A stretch of 64,000 nucleotides of DNA from UBA8190 sp003453695. GTDB taxonomy: Bacteria; Actinomycetota; Acidimicrobiia; Acidimicrobiales; UBA8190. The position numbers and the translations under genes are program-made. Positions 17,323 to 27,247 of this stretch are shown in pieces. The stretch's first letter is position 1, and every line of letters starts with the position of its first letter. The notes beneath the pieces were generated by a model, which worked only from the letters and a program-made list of their open reading frames with translations, did not search any database and was not told the DNA's origin. The stretch is from NCBI GenBank assembly GCA_036796975.1, contig DAIRBY010000016.1:1-64000 (forward strand), written 5' to 3'.

Positions 17323-18168
17323 GTGCCTCCCCTGACGCGACTCGGCTTGCTGTTGCCCGCTGCTCTCGGCGCCGCCGAGCCTGGCCTCGTTCTCCCCGGC
17401 CTCGTCGATCTGGCCCTCGCCGCCGAGACGGCCGGCTTCGACTCGCTGTGGGTGCCCGACGCCGCCGGCGGGCCCCGGTCGCACCCCCGGGCGGCGCTCG
17501 AGGCGTACACGACCCTCGGCGCCCTGGCCGTGTCCACCACCACGGCTCGCCTGGGTGCCCTGGCCAGTCCCGTCCCCGGCCGGGCGCCGTCGCTCCTCGC
17601 CAAACAGGTCACGACCGTCGACATCCTGTCGGGTGGACGAGCCGTGCTCGGCCTGCGGGCCGTCCGGCGCCGGCTCACGGGCCGGCGGGCCCAGCTGGAG
17701 CGGGTCGACGAGGCGGCGCAGGTGTGCAGGGCACTCTTCCGCAACGAGATCTCCACCTTCAGCGGACGGCACTTCGCCGTCGACCACGCCGCCAACCGGC
17801 CTGCGCCCGTCCAAGTGGAGGGTCCACCCATCCTTGTCGCCGGCCCCGGGGGCACCGGGCTTCTCTCCGTGGCCGCTCGTCGTGCCGACGCCGTCTTCAT
17901 GGAGGTGGCTCCGACGGTCTTGCGACGCCGGGTCGTGACGCTGGCCGCGCTGAGCCGGCAGGCCGGGCGCGATCCCGCCGAGGTGTCCGTGATCGCAGCT
18001 CTGGACGCACCTTTCTCCGGGTGGCAGTCAAGCGACCGGGCCGTGCTCGTGAGAAGGGCAGCGGCGCTGCGACAGGCCGGCGCCGACGGCGTCGTCGTGG
18101 AAGCGCCGGCGGGCACGCCCCCCGAGGCCCTCGAGCGGCTGGGCGCAGCGCTGGGCGACCTCGCCTGA
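17323..18168 (+). CDS. Luciferase-like (LLM class) oxidoreductase, divergent
   Basis: A 281-residue TIM-barrel protein of the luciferase-like monooxygenase family. Recognisable parts are ALAAETAGFDSLWVPD, LGALASPVPGRAPSLLAKQVTTVDILSGGRAVLGL and PILVAGPGGTGLLSVAARRAD. Members usually use F420 or FMN. The segment that is normally GxGxGW after the GRxxLGL motif is RAVRRRLTG here, so cofactor binding may be altered. GTG start 12 bases after the NYN gene, convergent with ald. Confidence 0.75.
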   Translation: MPPLTRLGLLLPAALGAAEPGLVLPGLVDLALAAETAGFDSLWVPDAAGGPRSHPRAALEAYTTLGALAVSTTTARLGALASPVPGRAPSLLAKQVTTVDILSGGRAVLGLRAVRRRLTGRRAQLERVDEAAQVCRALFRNEISTFSGRHFAVDHAANRPAPVQVEGPPILVAGPGGTGLLSVAARRADAVFMEVAPTVLRRRVVTLAALSRQAGRDPAEVSVIAALDAPFSGWQSSDRAVLVRRAAALRQAGADGVVVEAPAGTPPEALERLGAALGDLA

Positions 18169-18188
18169 CGCCAGGCTGCGGCCCGGGC

Positions 18189-19313
18189 TCAGTGGGCGGC
18201 CGAGGTCCCCAGTGCCGCGAACGGATCCACGGCGGGTCGCCCGAGTGCGGCGGCGGTGGCGGCGTTCGTGACGTGGCCGCCGGTCACCGCCAGGCCGGCA
18301 ACCAGCCCGGGGTCGAGCTCGAGGGCGCGGCGCACACCGTTGGCGGCGAGGGTCACGGCGTAGGGGATGGTGGCGTTGGTCAGCGCGTAGGTGGAGGTGT
18401 GCGGGACGGCGGCGGGCATGTTGCCCACGCCGTAGTGGAGCACGCCGAAGTGTTCGATCACGGGCGTGTCGTGGGTGGTCTCGCTGGTGGTGGCCACACA
18501 GCCGCCCTGGTCGACGGCCACGTCGACGATGACCGAGCCTCGCCGCATCTGGCGCACCATGTCCTCGCTGATCACGACCGGCGCCCGCCCGCCCGGGACG
18601 AGCACGGCCCCGATGACCAGATCGGCGTCCGCCACCGAGCGTTCGACGACGGCACGGTTGGAGGCGAGCGTCATGATGCGCCCGCGGTGGATCTGGTCCA
18701 CCACGCGCAGACGGTCGAGGTCGCGGTCGAGGAGGAACACCTCGGCCTCCATGCCTTGGGCGATCCACGCCGCGTTCAACCCGACCGTGCCGGCACCGAC
18801 CACCACCACCCGGGCCGGACGCACGCCCGGGGCACCGCCCATGAGCACCCCGCGCCCGCCCGGCGCCCGTTCCAAGAAGTGCGCTCCCACTTGTGGGGCG
18901 AGACGGCCTGCCACCTCGCTCATCGGCGCCAGCAGGGGCAGGCCGCCGGACGAGGAGCGCACCGTTTCGTAGCCGAGTGCCGTCGTGCCCGCCGACAACA
19001 AGGCGTCGGCCACCGCCGGATAGGCAGCGAGATGGAGATAGGTGAACAGCACCAGCTCGGCACGAAGGAATCGAAATTCCTCGGGCTGAGGTTCCTTCAC
19101 CTTCATCACCAGCTCGGCAGACCACGCCGTCTCGCCGTCCACGAGTTCGGCACCGGCGGCGACGAAGTCGGCGTCGTGCAACGCCGAGGGCTCGCCGGCA
19201 CCCGACTGCACCAGCACCCGGATGCCGTGGGTGGTCAGCTCCCGGGCGCCGTCGGGGGTGAGCGCCACGCGGTTCTCGCCAGGCTTCACCTCGGCCGGCA
19301 CTCCGACGATCAC
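18189..19313 (-). CDS. ald: Alanine dehydrogenase
   Basis: NAD-dependent interconversion of alanine and pyruvate plus ammonia. The N-terminus [19 protein letters not shown] and catalytic [10 protein letters not shown] (Lys) with FTYLHLA (His) match the family. The NAD fold is [20 protein letters not shown]. The late signature [11 protein letters not shown] and the hexamer region [11 protein letters not shown] are present. 374 residues, normal length. GTG start with a -10 hexamer 6 bases upstream, suggesting a leaderless mRNA divergent from fumC. Confidence 0.95.
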
Positions 19314-19319
19314 GGACGG

Positions 19320-19325
19320 AGGCTA
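19320..19325 (-). promoter_or_regulatory. -10 element (TAGCCT) for ald, leaderless-type
   Basis: Read on the minus strand, TAGCCT ends 6 bases before the ald GTG. It lies 76 bases from the similar fumC element on the other strand. Confidence 0.4.
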
Positions 19326-19400
19326 CTGCCGGACGTTCGAGGATCGGGGGAGCCGCGACGCGCCGAGCTGGCGTCCGGTGGCGATGTCGCGCCGGCGGGG

Positions 19401-19406
19401 TAGCCT
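19401..19406 (+). promoter_or_regulatory. -10 element (TAGCCT) for fumC, leaderless-type
   Basis: TAGCCT ends 8 bases before the fumC ATG with no binding site between. Confidence 0.45.
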
Positions 19407-19414
19407 CGAACCTG

Positions 19415-20806
<1,392 letters not shown>

Positions 20807-20810
20807 TCCT

Positions 20811-21107
20811 GTGACCGTCCTCGACCCGCAGGCCGTCGACGCCGCCCTGGCGGAAGGGATCGCCTGGGACCGCGTCGGCGACGAGTTGGTGAAATCCCGC
20901 CGTGGCCGCGACTTCGCCGACTCCCTGGCCTACGTCGACGCCGTGGGGGCGCTGGCGGAGGAGGCCGGTCATCACCCCGACATCGACATCCGCTGGAACG
21001 TGGTGACGCTGCGGCTGTCCACGCACTCGGCTGGAGGCATCACCGATGCCGACCTGGGGCTGGCCCGACGCATCGACGCCATGGGCGAGGTGCCCCGACC
21101 CACGTGA
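20811..21107 (+). CDS. 4a-hydroxytetrahydrobiopterin dehydratase (pterin carbinolamine dehydratase)
   Basis: A 98-residue protein that recycles 4a-hydroxy pterin after aromatic hydroxylases. The family motif is EEAGHHPDIDIRWNVVTLRL, with the paired His and the Trp-Asn pocket, followed by STHSAGGITDADLGLARRID. No pterin-dependent hydroxylase is visible in the window, so the physiological partner is unknown. GTG start; its stop overlaps the next gene's GTG. Confidence 0.9.
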   Translation: MTVLDPQAVDAALAEGIAWDRVGDELVKSRRGRDFADSLAYVDAVGALAEEAGHHPDIDIRWNVVTLRLSTHSAGGITDADLGLARRIDAMGEVPRPT

Positions 21108-22162
21108 GTCGCCGGCGGTCCCGGCCCTGGCGATACGTCCCGGCCACCGACCTCGACGGGGAACCGCACGTCGTCGTCGACGGCGCCCCCCGGCCTGGCA
21201 CGCTGCTCACGTTGTCGCACTGGCCGGGCACGGCCACTCCCCGGTCGCTGTGGGCCGACACCTCGGCCGAGATCGTGCTGGCCGCTCTCGGGAACCGGAG
21301 GGTGCTGCCCCGGGGCGCCGAGATCGCCACCGTCGACCACTACGACGCCGACGGGGTGATCGCCCTGGCCATGCTGGTCCTCGACGGTGTGGCGGACGCC
21401 CACGCCCCGCGCCTGCTGGCGGCGGCGCGCGCCGGGGACTTCGACGTGATCGGGGACCCGGCCGATGCGCTCGTGGCGTTCGCCCTGGGGGCCCTGGGCA
21501 CCCTGGGCGCAGACGGCGCGGCGGCCACGGGCGGCGACTGCCGCCCCGACGCCGGGGCCGACGCCACCGCCGGCGCCGCCTGGCGCGCCCTCGAGCACCT
21601 TCCCGGCCTCCTCACCCGGCCGGGCCAATTCGAAGGGCTGTGGGGACCGGAGCACAGCGCCTATCAGGCGGCCCTGGCGCTTAAGGACTCGGGAGGGGTG
21701 GTCATCGAGGAGCACCCTCGGCTCGACCTGGCCGTGGTGCGCGTCGACGAGGACCACCCCCGTCTGCGCTCGGCGGGTTGGGAGGGCTCCGCCGTCCACC
21801 CCGGGGTGGTGCACAGCGCCACCTCGTGTCTGCGGGTGGCCACTGTCGTCGGGCGGCGATACAGCCTGCGCTACCGCTATGAGTCCTGGGTGCGTCTCGT
21901 GAGCCGCCGCCCCCGGCCGCGTGTGGATCTCTCCGGGCTCGCCCACCGGCTGAGCTCGGCGGAGGCCGACGGAGGCCGGTGGCGCTTCGACGGCGCCGGC
22001 GCCATCACCCCGGCCCTGGCCCGCGAAGACGGCGCCGAGAGCACGCTCACGCCCCAGGCGTTCCTGTCCGCCGTGTCGGACGCGCTGGCTGTCCTCGACC
22101 AGGGACCGCCGGCGTGGGATCCCTACGCACCGGACTTCGGGCCTGGCGGGGTGCCCGGCTGA
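21104..22162 (+). CDS. Uncharacterised protein with DHYDADG motif
   Basis: A 352-residue soluble protein I cannot assign to a named function. It has WRYVPATDLDGEPHVVVDG near the start and ATVDHYDADGVIALAML at about residues 74-90; the latter resembles the Asp-His motif of DHH phosphoesterases (DHxDxDG), with an insertion of one residue. A Gly/Ala/Asp-rich stretch (about 140-160) and an EEHPRLDLAVVRVDED segment follow, then YSLRYRYESWVRLVSRRP. No signal peptide or membrane helix. Its GTG overlaps the preceding dehydratase stop, so the two are probably translated together. Confidence 0.7.
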   Translation: MSRRRSRPWRYVPATDLDGEPHVVVDGAPRPGTLLTLSHWPGTATPRSLWADTSAEIVLAALGNRRVLPRGAEIATVDHYDADGVIALAMLVLDGVADAHAPRLLAAARAGDFDVIGDPADALVAFALGALGTLGADGAAATGGDCRPDAGADATAGAAWRALEHLPGLLTRPGQFEGLWGPEHSAYQAALALKDSGGVVIEEHPRLDLAVVRVDEDHPRLRSAGWEGSAVHPGVVHSATSCLRVATVVGRRYSLRYRYESWVRLVSRRPRPRVDLSGLAHRLSSAEADGGRWRFDGAGAITPALAREDGAESTLTPQAFLSAVSDALAVLDQGPPAWDPYAPDFGPGGVPG

Positions 22163-22323
22163 CGGGCCAATGGGCCCGGCGAGGCAACGAGGGGCGCTTT
22201 CTGCAGGCGTCTGCCCACCTGCGCCGCCGGGGTTCCACCCTCTTCCTGCCCGGCTGTTTCGGTCAAGCCATCGACCGGGCCCACTGACCGATTGGCGACC
22301 TTAGGTCCTTCGGGCGTCGATGA

Positions 22324-22947
22324 CTAGTGGCTCTGGTCAGGAGGGGGCCCGGCCACCGGCAGGTCCCACAGGGGGAACCAGCGCGACAGGTCGGACTCGA
22401 CGGGGAGGTCCGAGCCCAGGATGCTGCGGATGCGAAGCTCGAGCTCGCTGTCGCGCTGCTCCTCCCCGCACGGGGCGAAGGGATAGAAGGCGCCGCGCTT
22501 GGCCAGGTAGACGAGAAACAGCGGTTGGCTGACGGCGTCGGTGACGTCGGAGGCGCTGCCGGGGGCGAAGCCGAACACCGAGCACAACAACTGGGTGCTC
22601 CACCCCGCATCCTCGAGTGAGGAGTGCACCACGTGCACGCGGGTCACCAGGTCGTCGATGGCGGGGGCGTCGATGAGGATCCAGCGGTACCCGAAACGGT
22701 CGCCCACGTGGCGCACCGTCAGGGGCGCCCCGCCGGCGTCGTTCATGCGAAGCATCTGCTCCACCTCGTCCTGCACCTGTTCGAACGGCTCGCCGGCGGG
22801 CGGCTTGAAGCACACCCCGGCGCGGCCGGTCGAGACGAGGCCTGCCGAGGCCTGCAGGGTCACTGCAGCCGAGGGCAGGGCGAACAGGGCGTCGAGGTTG
22901 GCGCGAACCGGCTTGGTGCGCCCGAGAATGGTGTCGAGCAGGCCCAC
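22324..22947 (-). CDS. PspA-associated protein PspAB-like
   Basis: A 207-residue protein starting GLLDTILGRTKPVRANLDALFALPSA and containing CFKPPAGEPFEQVQDEVEQML and WILIDAPAIDDLVTRVHVV, as in actinobacterial PspAB proteins. It follows htpX and pspA on the same strand, the defining context of the family. Its role in the phage-shock response is not established; a link with the HtpX membrane protease or with PspA is likely from gene order. It ends in a convergent region with the DHYDADG gene. Confidence 0.8.
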   Translation of the reverse strand: MGLLDTILGRTKPVRANLDALFALPSAAVTLQASAGLVSTGRAGVCFKPPAGEPFEQVQDEVEQMLRMNDAGGAPLTVRHVGDRFGYRWILIDAPAIDDLVTRVHVVHSSLEDAGWSTQLLCSVFGFAPGSASDVTDAVSQPLFLVYLAKRGAFYPFAPCGEEQRDSELELRIRSILGSDLPVESDLSRWFPLWDLPVAGPPPDQSH

Positions 22948-22985
22948 TCAGCCCTGCCGTGCCCGACGATCGCCGTGTCGGATGA

Positions 22986-23927
22986 TCACGCCGCCGGGCC
23001 GGCCATCTCCGCCTCGAGGCGGGCCAGCTGGTCGAGGCGCTTCTGCAGCGGCGGGTGCGTCGAGAACAGCGACGACAGGCTGGCGCCGTTGGCGATCGCC
23101 GGCGTGAAGTAGAAGGCGTTGAAGTGCTCGGCGGAGCGCAGGTCACGGGTGGGGATGCGCCCCATCTCGCCCGTGACCTTGATGAGCGCCGAGGCCAGCA
23201 ACGAGGGCCGCCCGATGAGGATGGCCCCCGAGCGGTCGGCGGCCAGCTCCCGGTAGCGAGACAGCGCCATGGTGAGCAGGTAGCTGATGGCATAGACGAG
23301 GGCGGACACCACCAGCACGATCATCTCGACGAGCACGATCTGGCTCCCGGAGTTGTTGTTGTTGCCCCGGCCGCCGCCACCGCCGAAGCCGCCGAAGAGC
23401 CCGGCGTACAGCATGAACCGGGTGGTCAGCCCGGCCAGCATCCCGAGAAAGCTGGCGATGGTCATGACCGCCACGTCCCGGTGGGCGACGTGGGAGAGCT
23501 CGTGAGCCAGCACGGCTTCGAGCTCGGGCTCGTCGAGGCGGCGCATGATGCCGCGTGTGGCACACACCACGGCGTTGTTGGGGCTACGTCCCGTGGCAAA
23601 GGCGTTGGGCATGTCGACCTCGGCCACGGCGACGCGTGGCTTCTTCATGTCGGCCAGCGCGCACAGGCGGTCCACCACGGCGTGGAGCTCGGGCTCCTGC
23701 TCGGGGGTGACCACGTGGCCCCCCATCCCGAACAGAGCGATCTTGTCTGAGAACCAGTACTGACAGAACAACAGCCCCCCGGCGATGATGACGATGAGGA
23801 TGATGCTCTTCAGGAAGGCGAACAGGATTCCGACGAAGGCTGCATAGAGGATGACCATGAGCAGCCCGGTGAGGAACATCCGGGTGTTGAGGCCACGGTC
23901 GGGCGGGATGCGGCGGGCGATCGCCAT
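22986..23927 (-). CDS. htpX: Zinc metalloprotease HtpX
   Basis: Membrane-bound quality-control protease of 313 residues. Two N-terminal helices (about 16-58) precede the catalytic HELSH motif at residues 142-146; a second pair of helices (about 155-225) follows, split by a Gly/Asn-rich loop. The third zinc ligand is in SRYRELAADRSGA. MPNAFATG and THPPLQKRLDQL are family markers. Its ATG overlaps the pspA stop by one base, so the two are coupled, and pspAB follows 38 bases on. Likely works in envelope stress. Confidence 0.94.
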   Translation of the reverse strand: MAIARRIPPDRGLNTRMFLTGLLMVILYAAFVGILFAFLKSIILIVIIAGGLLFCQYWFSDKIALFGMGGHVVTPEQEPELHAVVDRLCALADMKKPRVAVAEVDMPNAFATGRSPNNAVVCATRGIMRRLDEPELEAVLAHELSHVAHRDVAVMTIASFLGMLAGLTTRFMLYAGLFGGFGGGGGRGNNNNSGSQIVLVEMIVLVVSALVYAISYLLTMALSRYRELAADRSGAILIGRPSLLASALIKVTGEMGRIPTRDLRSAEHFNAFYFTPAIANGASLSSLFSTHPPLQKRLDQLARLEAEMAGPAA

Positions 23928-24757
23928 CAGGAGCTCACCTCTGGGTGCTCGGTCTGCGGGGCCGGAGCGGCCTCGGCTTGTTCTGCTGCGACGGGCTCGG
24001 CGCCCGCGTCGTGCTCGGCGCCGCCGCCCGATCCGCCCGCCGCCAAGGCGCCGGCCGAGCCTGCGCCCACCTCGGCCTTGAGCTGCGCCAGCTCCTGGTC
24101 GACCTGTGAGGCGTTGGCCACCTTGTCCAACTGGGCCTGGATGTCGTCGGTGTCGCTGGTCAAGTCGGTCAGCGCGCCTGATGCCAACAGCTCGTCGAGA
24201 GCGCCGGCGCGTGCTTGCATGGCGGCGATCTTGTCCTGGGCACGCTGCATGGCCATGCCGGCGTCGCTCATGGACCTTCCGATCCCGGCTGTCGCCTCGC
24301 CGATCTTCGACTGCGCCTCGGCGGCGGTGTAGCTGGCCTTCATCGTCTCCTTGCGGGTGCGGAACTGCTCCACCTGGCCCTGGAGCCGCTGCAGGGTCTC
24401 GGTGAGCTTGTCCTGCTGCGAGGCGATCTGTGTGTGCTGGGTCTCGAGGTCAGCCAGTTCGGCGGCGATGGCGGCCCGGCGCGAAAGCGCCTCACGGGCC
24501 AGGTCCTCGTTCCCCTGGCCGAGCGCGGCGCGGGCCTGGCTCTGGAGCTTGGCCCCCTGCTGCTGGAGCTGCGCCGCCTGCATCTCGATGCGCTTCTTGG
24601 CCGTGGCCACCTCGGCGACGCTGCGTCGTACCTTCTGCAGGTTCTCGAGCTGCTTCTCGTAGGAGAGGTCGAGAGTGTCGCGAGGGTCTTCGGCGCGGTC
24701 GAGCACCTTGTTGGCCTTGGCTCGGAAGATGTTCGCCAACCGTTGGAACACGCCCAT
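23927..24757 (-). CDS. pspA: Phage shock protein A (PspA/IM30 family)
   Basis: Peripheral membrane ESCRT-III-like coiled-coil protein that stabilises damaged membranes. The family start GVFQRLANIFRAKANKVLDRAEDP gives an amphipathic N-terminal helix. Long helices rich in Gln/Ala/Glu span about residues 25-215. The C-terminus (about 225-276) is a low-complexity Ala/Gly/Glu tail, longer than in E. coli. ATG 24757 is used because the conserved start lies there and GAAGGGGGCG precedes it. It heads the pspA-htpX-pspAB operon and is divergent from mca. Confidence 0.93.
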   Translation of the reverse strand: MGVFQRLANIFRAKANKVLDRAEDPRDTLDLSYEKQLENLQKVRRSVAEVATAKKRIEMQAAQLQQQGAKLQSQARAALGQGNEDLAREALSRRAAIAAELADLETQHTQIASQQDKLTETLQRLQGQVEQFRTRKETMKASYTAAEAQSKIGEATAGIGRSMSDAGMAMQRAQDKIAAMQARAGALDELLASGALTDLTSDTDDIQAQLDKVANASQVDQELAQLKAEVGAGSAGALAAGGSGGGAEHDAGAEPVAAEQAEAAPAPQTEHPEVSS

Positions 24758-24912
24758 GGCGTGCGCCCCCTTCGTGGGTGTCACGGGCCGTGCACGGGCA
24801 CGGCATGCCCACTGAGCATAGGGGAGCGGGGCTGGCGAACCGGCGCGCCCGATAGGGCTCCGGGCCCGGGGCCAGGGGTTTCTGTCGGGCGGGCGCCGCC
24901 AGACGGGGCCGG

Positions 24913-24918
24913 TACGCT
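24913..24918 (+). promoter_or_regulatory. -10 element (TACGCT) for mca, leaderless-type
   Basis: TACGCT ends 8 bases before the mca ATG; the spacer GCGGAACG is not a good binding site. Confidence 0.4.
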
Positions 24919-24926
24919 GCGGAACG

Positions 24927-25856
24927 ATGAGCGAGTCGCTGTGTCTGCTCACCGTGCACGCTCACCCCGACGACGAAGCGTCGAAGGGCCCCGCCACCGT
25001 CGCCCGCTATCACGACCAGGGGGTGCGCACCGTGCTCGTGTGCTGCACGGGAGGCGAGCAGGGGGACATCCTCAACCCCGCCATGGACACCCCCGAGGTC
25101 CGGGCGGCGCTGCCCCAGGTCCGGCTCCGGGAACTGGCCGACGCCACGGCCGTGATCGGCTACGACGACGTGGTCATGCTCGGCTACCGCGATTCGGGCA
25201 TGCCCGGCACCCCCGCCAACGAGGACCCCCGGTGCTTCGCCCGGGCGCCCCTCGGGGAGGCAGTGGGCCGGCTGGTGGAGGTCATCCGCCGCGAGCGCCC
25301 CCAGGTGATCGTCACCTACGACGAGGACCAGCGTGGGTATCCCCATCCCGACCACCTCCGCGTGCACGAGGTGTCGGTGGCCGCCTTCGACGCGGCGGGT
25401 GATCCCGATGCCTATCGAGGGGCGGGGAGGCCGTGGCAGCCGCTCAAGCTCTACTACGCCGGCTTCTCGGGTGAGCGGGTGCTCGCCATGCACGGCAAAT
25501 TCCTCGAGCTCGGCCTCGAGTCACCCTTCGACGACGCCTGGCTGGAGCGTGCCCGCACCCACCGGCGCCAGTACACGACGCGCATCGACGTCTCCGGCTA
25601 CGGGGACGTCCGGCGACGGGCATTGCTCGCCCACGCCACACAGATCGACCCCGAGTCACCGTTCTGGTTCGGGTTGCCACCCGAGGTGATGCGCGACGTC
25701 CATCCCGTCGACGAGTACATCCTCGCCCGCCGGGCGCCCTCGGCCGACGACGTCGCCGCCGCCTCCGGTGACCCCGGATCGCTCCGGGTGGCCGCTGACA
25801 TCGGTGCTCAGGAGGACGATTTGTTCGCCGGTGTGCGGGACCCCGCCAATCGATAA
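24927..25856 (+). CDS. mca: Mycothiol S-conjugate amidase
   Basis: PIG-L/LmbE-type zinc hydrolase of 309 residues that cleaves mycothiol S-conjugates, releasing mercapturic acids for export. Zinc ligands are in HAHPDDE (residues 11-17) and HPDH (140-143). The Mca-type context VCCTGGEQGDILNPAMDTPE and FDDAWLERARTHRRQYTTRID favour Mca over the related MshB deacetylase. Its presence implies that the organism makes mycothiol, an actinobacterial thiol. MshB cannot be fully excluded from sequence alone. Confidence 0.88.
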   Translation: MSESLCLLTVHAHPDDEASKGPATVARYHDQGVRTVLVCCTGGEQGDILNPAMDTPEVRAALPQVRLRELADATAVIGYDDVVMLGYRDSGMPGTPANEDPRCFARAPLGEAVGRLVEVIRRERPQVIVTYDEDQRGYPHPDHLRVHEVSVAAFDAAGDPDAYRGAGRPWQPLKLYYAGFSGERVLAMHGKFLELGLESPFDDAWLERARTHRRQYTTRIDVSGYGDVRRRALLAHATQIDPESPFWFGLPPEVMRDVHPVDEYILARRAPSADDVAAASGDPGSLRVAADIGAQEDDLFAGVRDPANR

Positions 25857-25859
25857 CAT
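25854..25859 (+). promoter_or_regulatory. -10 element (TAACAT) upstream of the SCP2 gene
   Basis: TAACAT overlaps the mca stop codon and would give the SCP2 gene a leader of about 65 bases with a GGAGG ribosome binding site. Confidence 0.3.
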
Positions 25860-25931
25860 GCCCCGGCGCGGCCCAGGGGCCGGTGCGCCGGCGTCGACAC
25901 CGGCGCCACGCTGCGACGATGGAGGCACTAC

Positions 25932-26318
25932 ATGTCCAAGTGGCTGAGCCAGGAGTGGCTGGACGAGACCAGGAAGATGGCGGAGGGCCAGCCCGATCGC
26001 CCTGGAGCGTCCGCCCGGATGCAGTACGTCGTCACTGGCGCTCCCGACGGGGACATCGAGTACTACTGGGTCCTCGAGAACGGCAAGATCCTCGAGAGCC
26101 AGCTGGGCCGTCTCGACGACGCCGAGGTCACCCTCACCACAGGCTATGACGACGCCATGAAGATCCAGAAGGGTGAGCTGGACGCCAACGCCGCCTTCAT
26201 GCAGGGCAAGGTGAAGGTCACCGGCAACATGGCCAAGGTCATGTCGCTGCTGCCCATCACCAACTCCCCCGAGTACAAGCAGCTCCAGGCCGAGATCTCC
26301 GCCATCACCGAGTTCTAG
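25932..26318 (+). CDS. SCP2 sterol-binding domain protein
   Basis: A 128-residue single-domain member of the SCP2 family, which binds sterols, fatty acids or acyl-CoA. It begins SKWLSQEWLDETRKMAEGQP and ends with the domain's typical GELDANAAFMQGKVKVTGNM followed by a C-terminal helix. GATGGAGG precedes the ATG. No enzyme domain is attached. Given the mce lipid-import operon elsewhere in the window, intracellular lipid handling is plausible but unproven. Confidence 0.88.
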   Translation: MSKWLSQEWLDETRKMAEGQPDRPGASARMQYVVTGAPDGDIEYYWVLENGKILESQLGRLDDAEVTLTTGYDDAMKIQKGELDANAAFMQGKVKVTGNMAKVMSLLPITNSPEYKQLQAEISAITEF

Positions 26319-26321
26319 GGC

Positions 26322-26344
26322 CCCGGGCTCCCGCAGCGCCCGGG
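26322..26344. terminator. Hairpin between convergent genes
   Basis: CCCGGGC (26322-26328) and GCCCGGG (26338-26344) form a 7-bp stem with a 9-base loop, directly after the SCP2 stop and before the convergent YdjC-like gene. There is no T-tract, so efficiency is uncertain. Confidence 0.3.
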
Positions 26345-26382
26345 TCCTGCGCCACCGGCGCGTCGTCCGGTGCGCCCCTTCG

Positions 26383-27216
26383 TCAGGCGCGGCGCATGAG
26401 CTGGCGCAGGGCCCGGTAGCCGATCACCGCCGCCCCGGCGCGCTCCAGAGCGGCGGGCAGGTCCTGGCCGTCCACCAGCAGCTCGTAGTCGTCCACGCGC
26501 GACTGCCAATCGGGGGCGAGTGCCTCGAGCTCGGGGCTCGACACGGCAGGGTGCAGGTACACCTCGGTCACGCCGGGCTCCAGCTCGGCGAGGGCGTCGA
26601 CCAGGGCCTTGCGGGCGCCCACCCCCGGCACCTTCACGAGATGGTCGGGGAACACCAGGCCGGCCTCGGAGGCGAGGGCCCGGAAGGGGAACCCGGCGAG
26701 CGTCTCGGTGGACGCGCTCGACAGGCGAAGGGGAAGGCCGAACTCGACAGCCAATTCGAGGTAGACGTCGAAGAACTCGGGCCGGTTCTGCAGGGCGTCG
26801 AGGTGGGCGTCGAGGTGGCTCACGTCGAACCCCCACAGGATGGCCCGCTCGACCTGGGCCCGGCACTCACGTCGCACCTCGTCGACATCGGCGTGGTCCC
26901 ACAGGTCGTCGACGGTGCGGGGGAAGCCGCCGTCGCCGTCGAGCAGCGACGGTGCCTGGGTGATGGGGCCCCACCGGTACAGGTCGAGCTCGGCGTTCAG
27001 GGTGAGGTGCACGCCGACGTCGTCGCCGCGGTAGCCGGCGGCCGCTTCGCGCGCCCAGGGACAGGGGACCATGAGGCTGGCGCTCGAGGCACGGCCCTCC
27101 CGCAGCGACCGGTAGACGCCGACGTTGGCGGCGTGGCAGAGACCGAGGTCGTCACAGGTGAGGATGAGGAGCTTGGCGTCGGCGTCGAATCCGAGGCGCT
27201 CGGCCAGCGTGGGCAT
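26383..27216 (-). CDS. YdjC/ChbG-like carbohydrate deacetylase
   Basis: A 277-residue member of the YdjC family, whose known members deacetylate chitooligosaccharides. Metal-site candidates are LTCDDLGLCHAANVG (Asp-Asp) and VSHLDAHLDALQ (His residues), with EVYLHPAVSSPE near the end. GVHLTLNAELDLYRWGP is another family segment. No signal peptide, so it acts in the cytoplasm. ATG 27216 is used because the conserved start MPTLAERLGFDADAKLLIL lies there and a TACCGT -10 hexamer is 7 bases upstream. The substrate is unknown. Confidence 0.82.
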   Translation of the reverse strand: MPTLAERLGFDADAKLLILTCDDLGLCHAANVGVYRSLREGRASSASLMVPCPWAREAAAGYRGDDVGVHLTLNAELDLYRWGPITQAPSLLDGDGGFPRTVDDLWDHADVDEVRRECRAQVERAILWGFDVSHLDAHLDALQNRPEFFDVYLELAVEFGLPLRLSSASTETLAGFPFRALASEAGLVFPDHLVKVPGVGARKALVDALAELEPGVTEVYLHPAVSSPELEALAPDWQSRVDDYELLVDGQDLPAALERAGAAVIGYRALRQLMRRA

Positions 27217-27223
27217 GCGCCCG

Positions 27224-27229
27224 ACGGTA
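27224..27229 (-). promoter_or_regulatory. -10 element (TACCGT) for the YdjC-like gene, leaderless-type
   Basis: On the minus strand TACCGT ends 7 bases before ATG 27216 with no binding site in the spacer. Confidence 0.35.
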
Positions 27230-27247
27230 CACCGGCCGATTGCTCGA

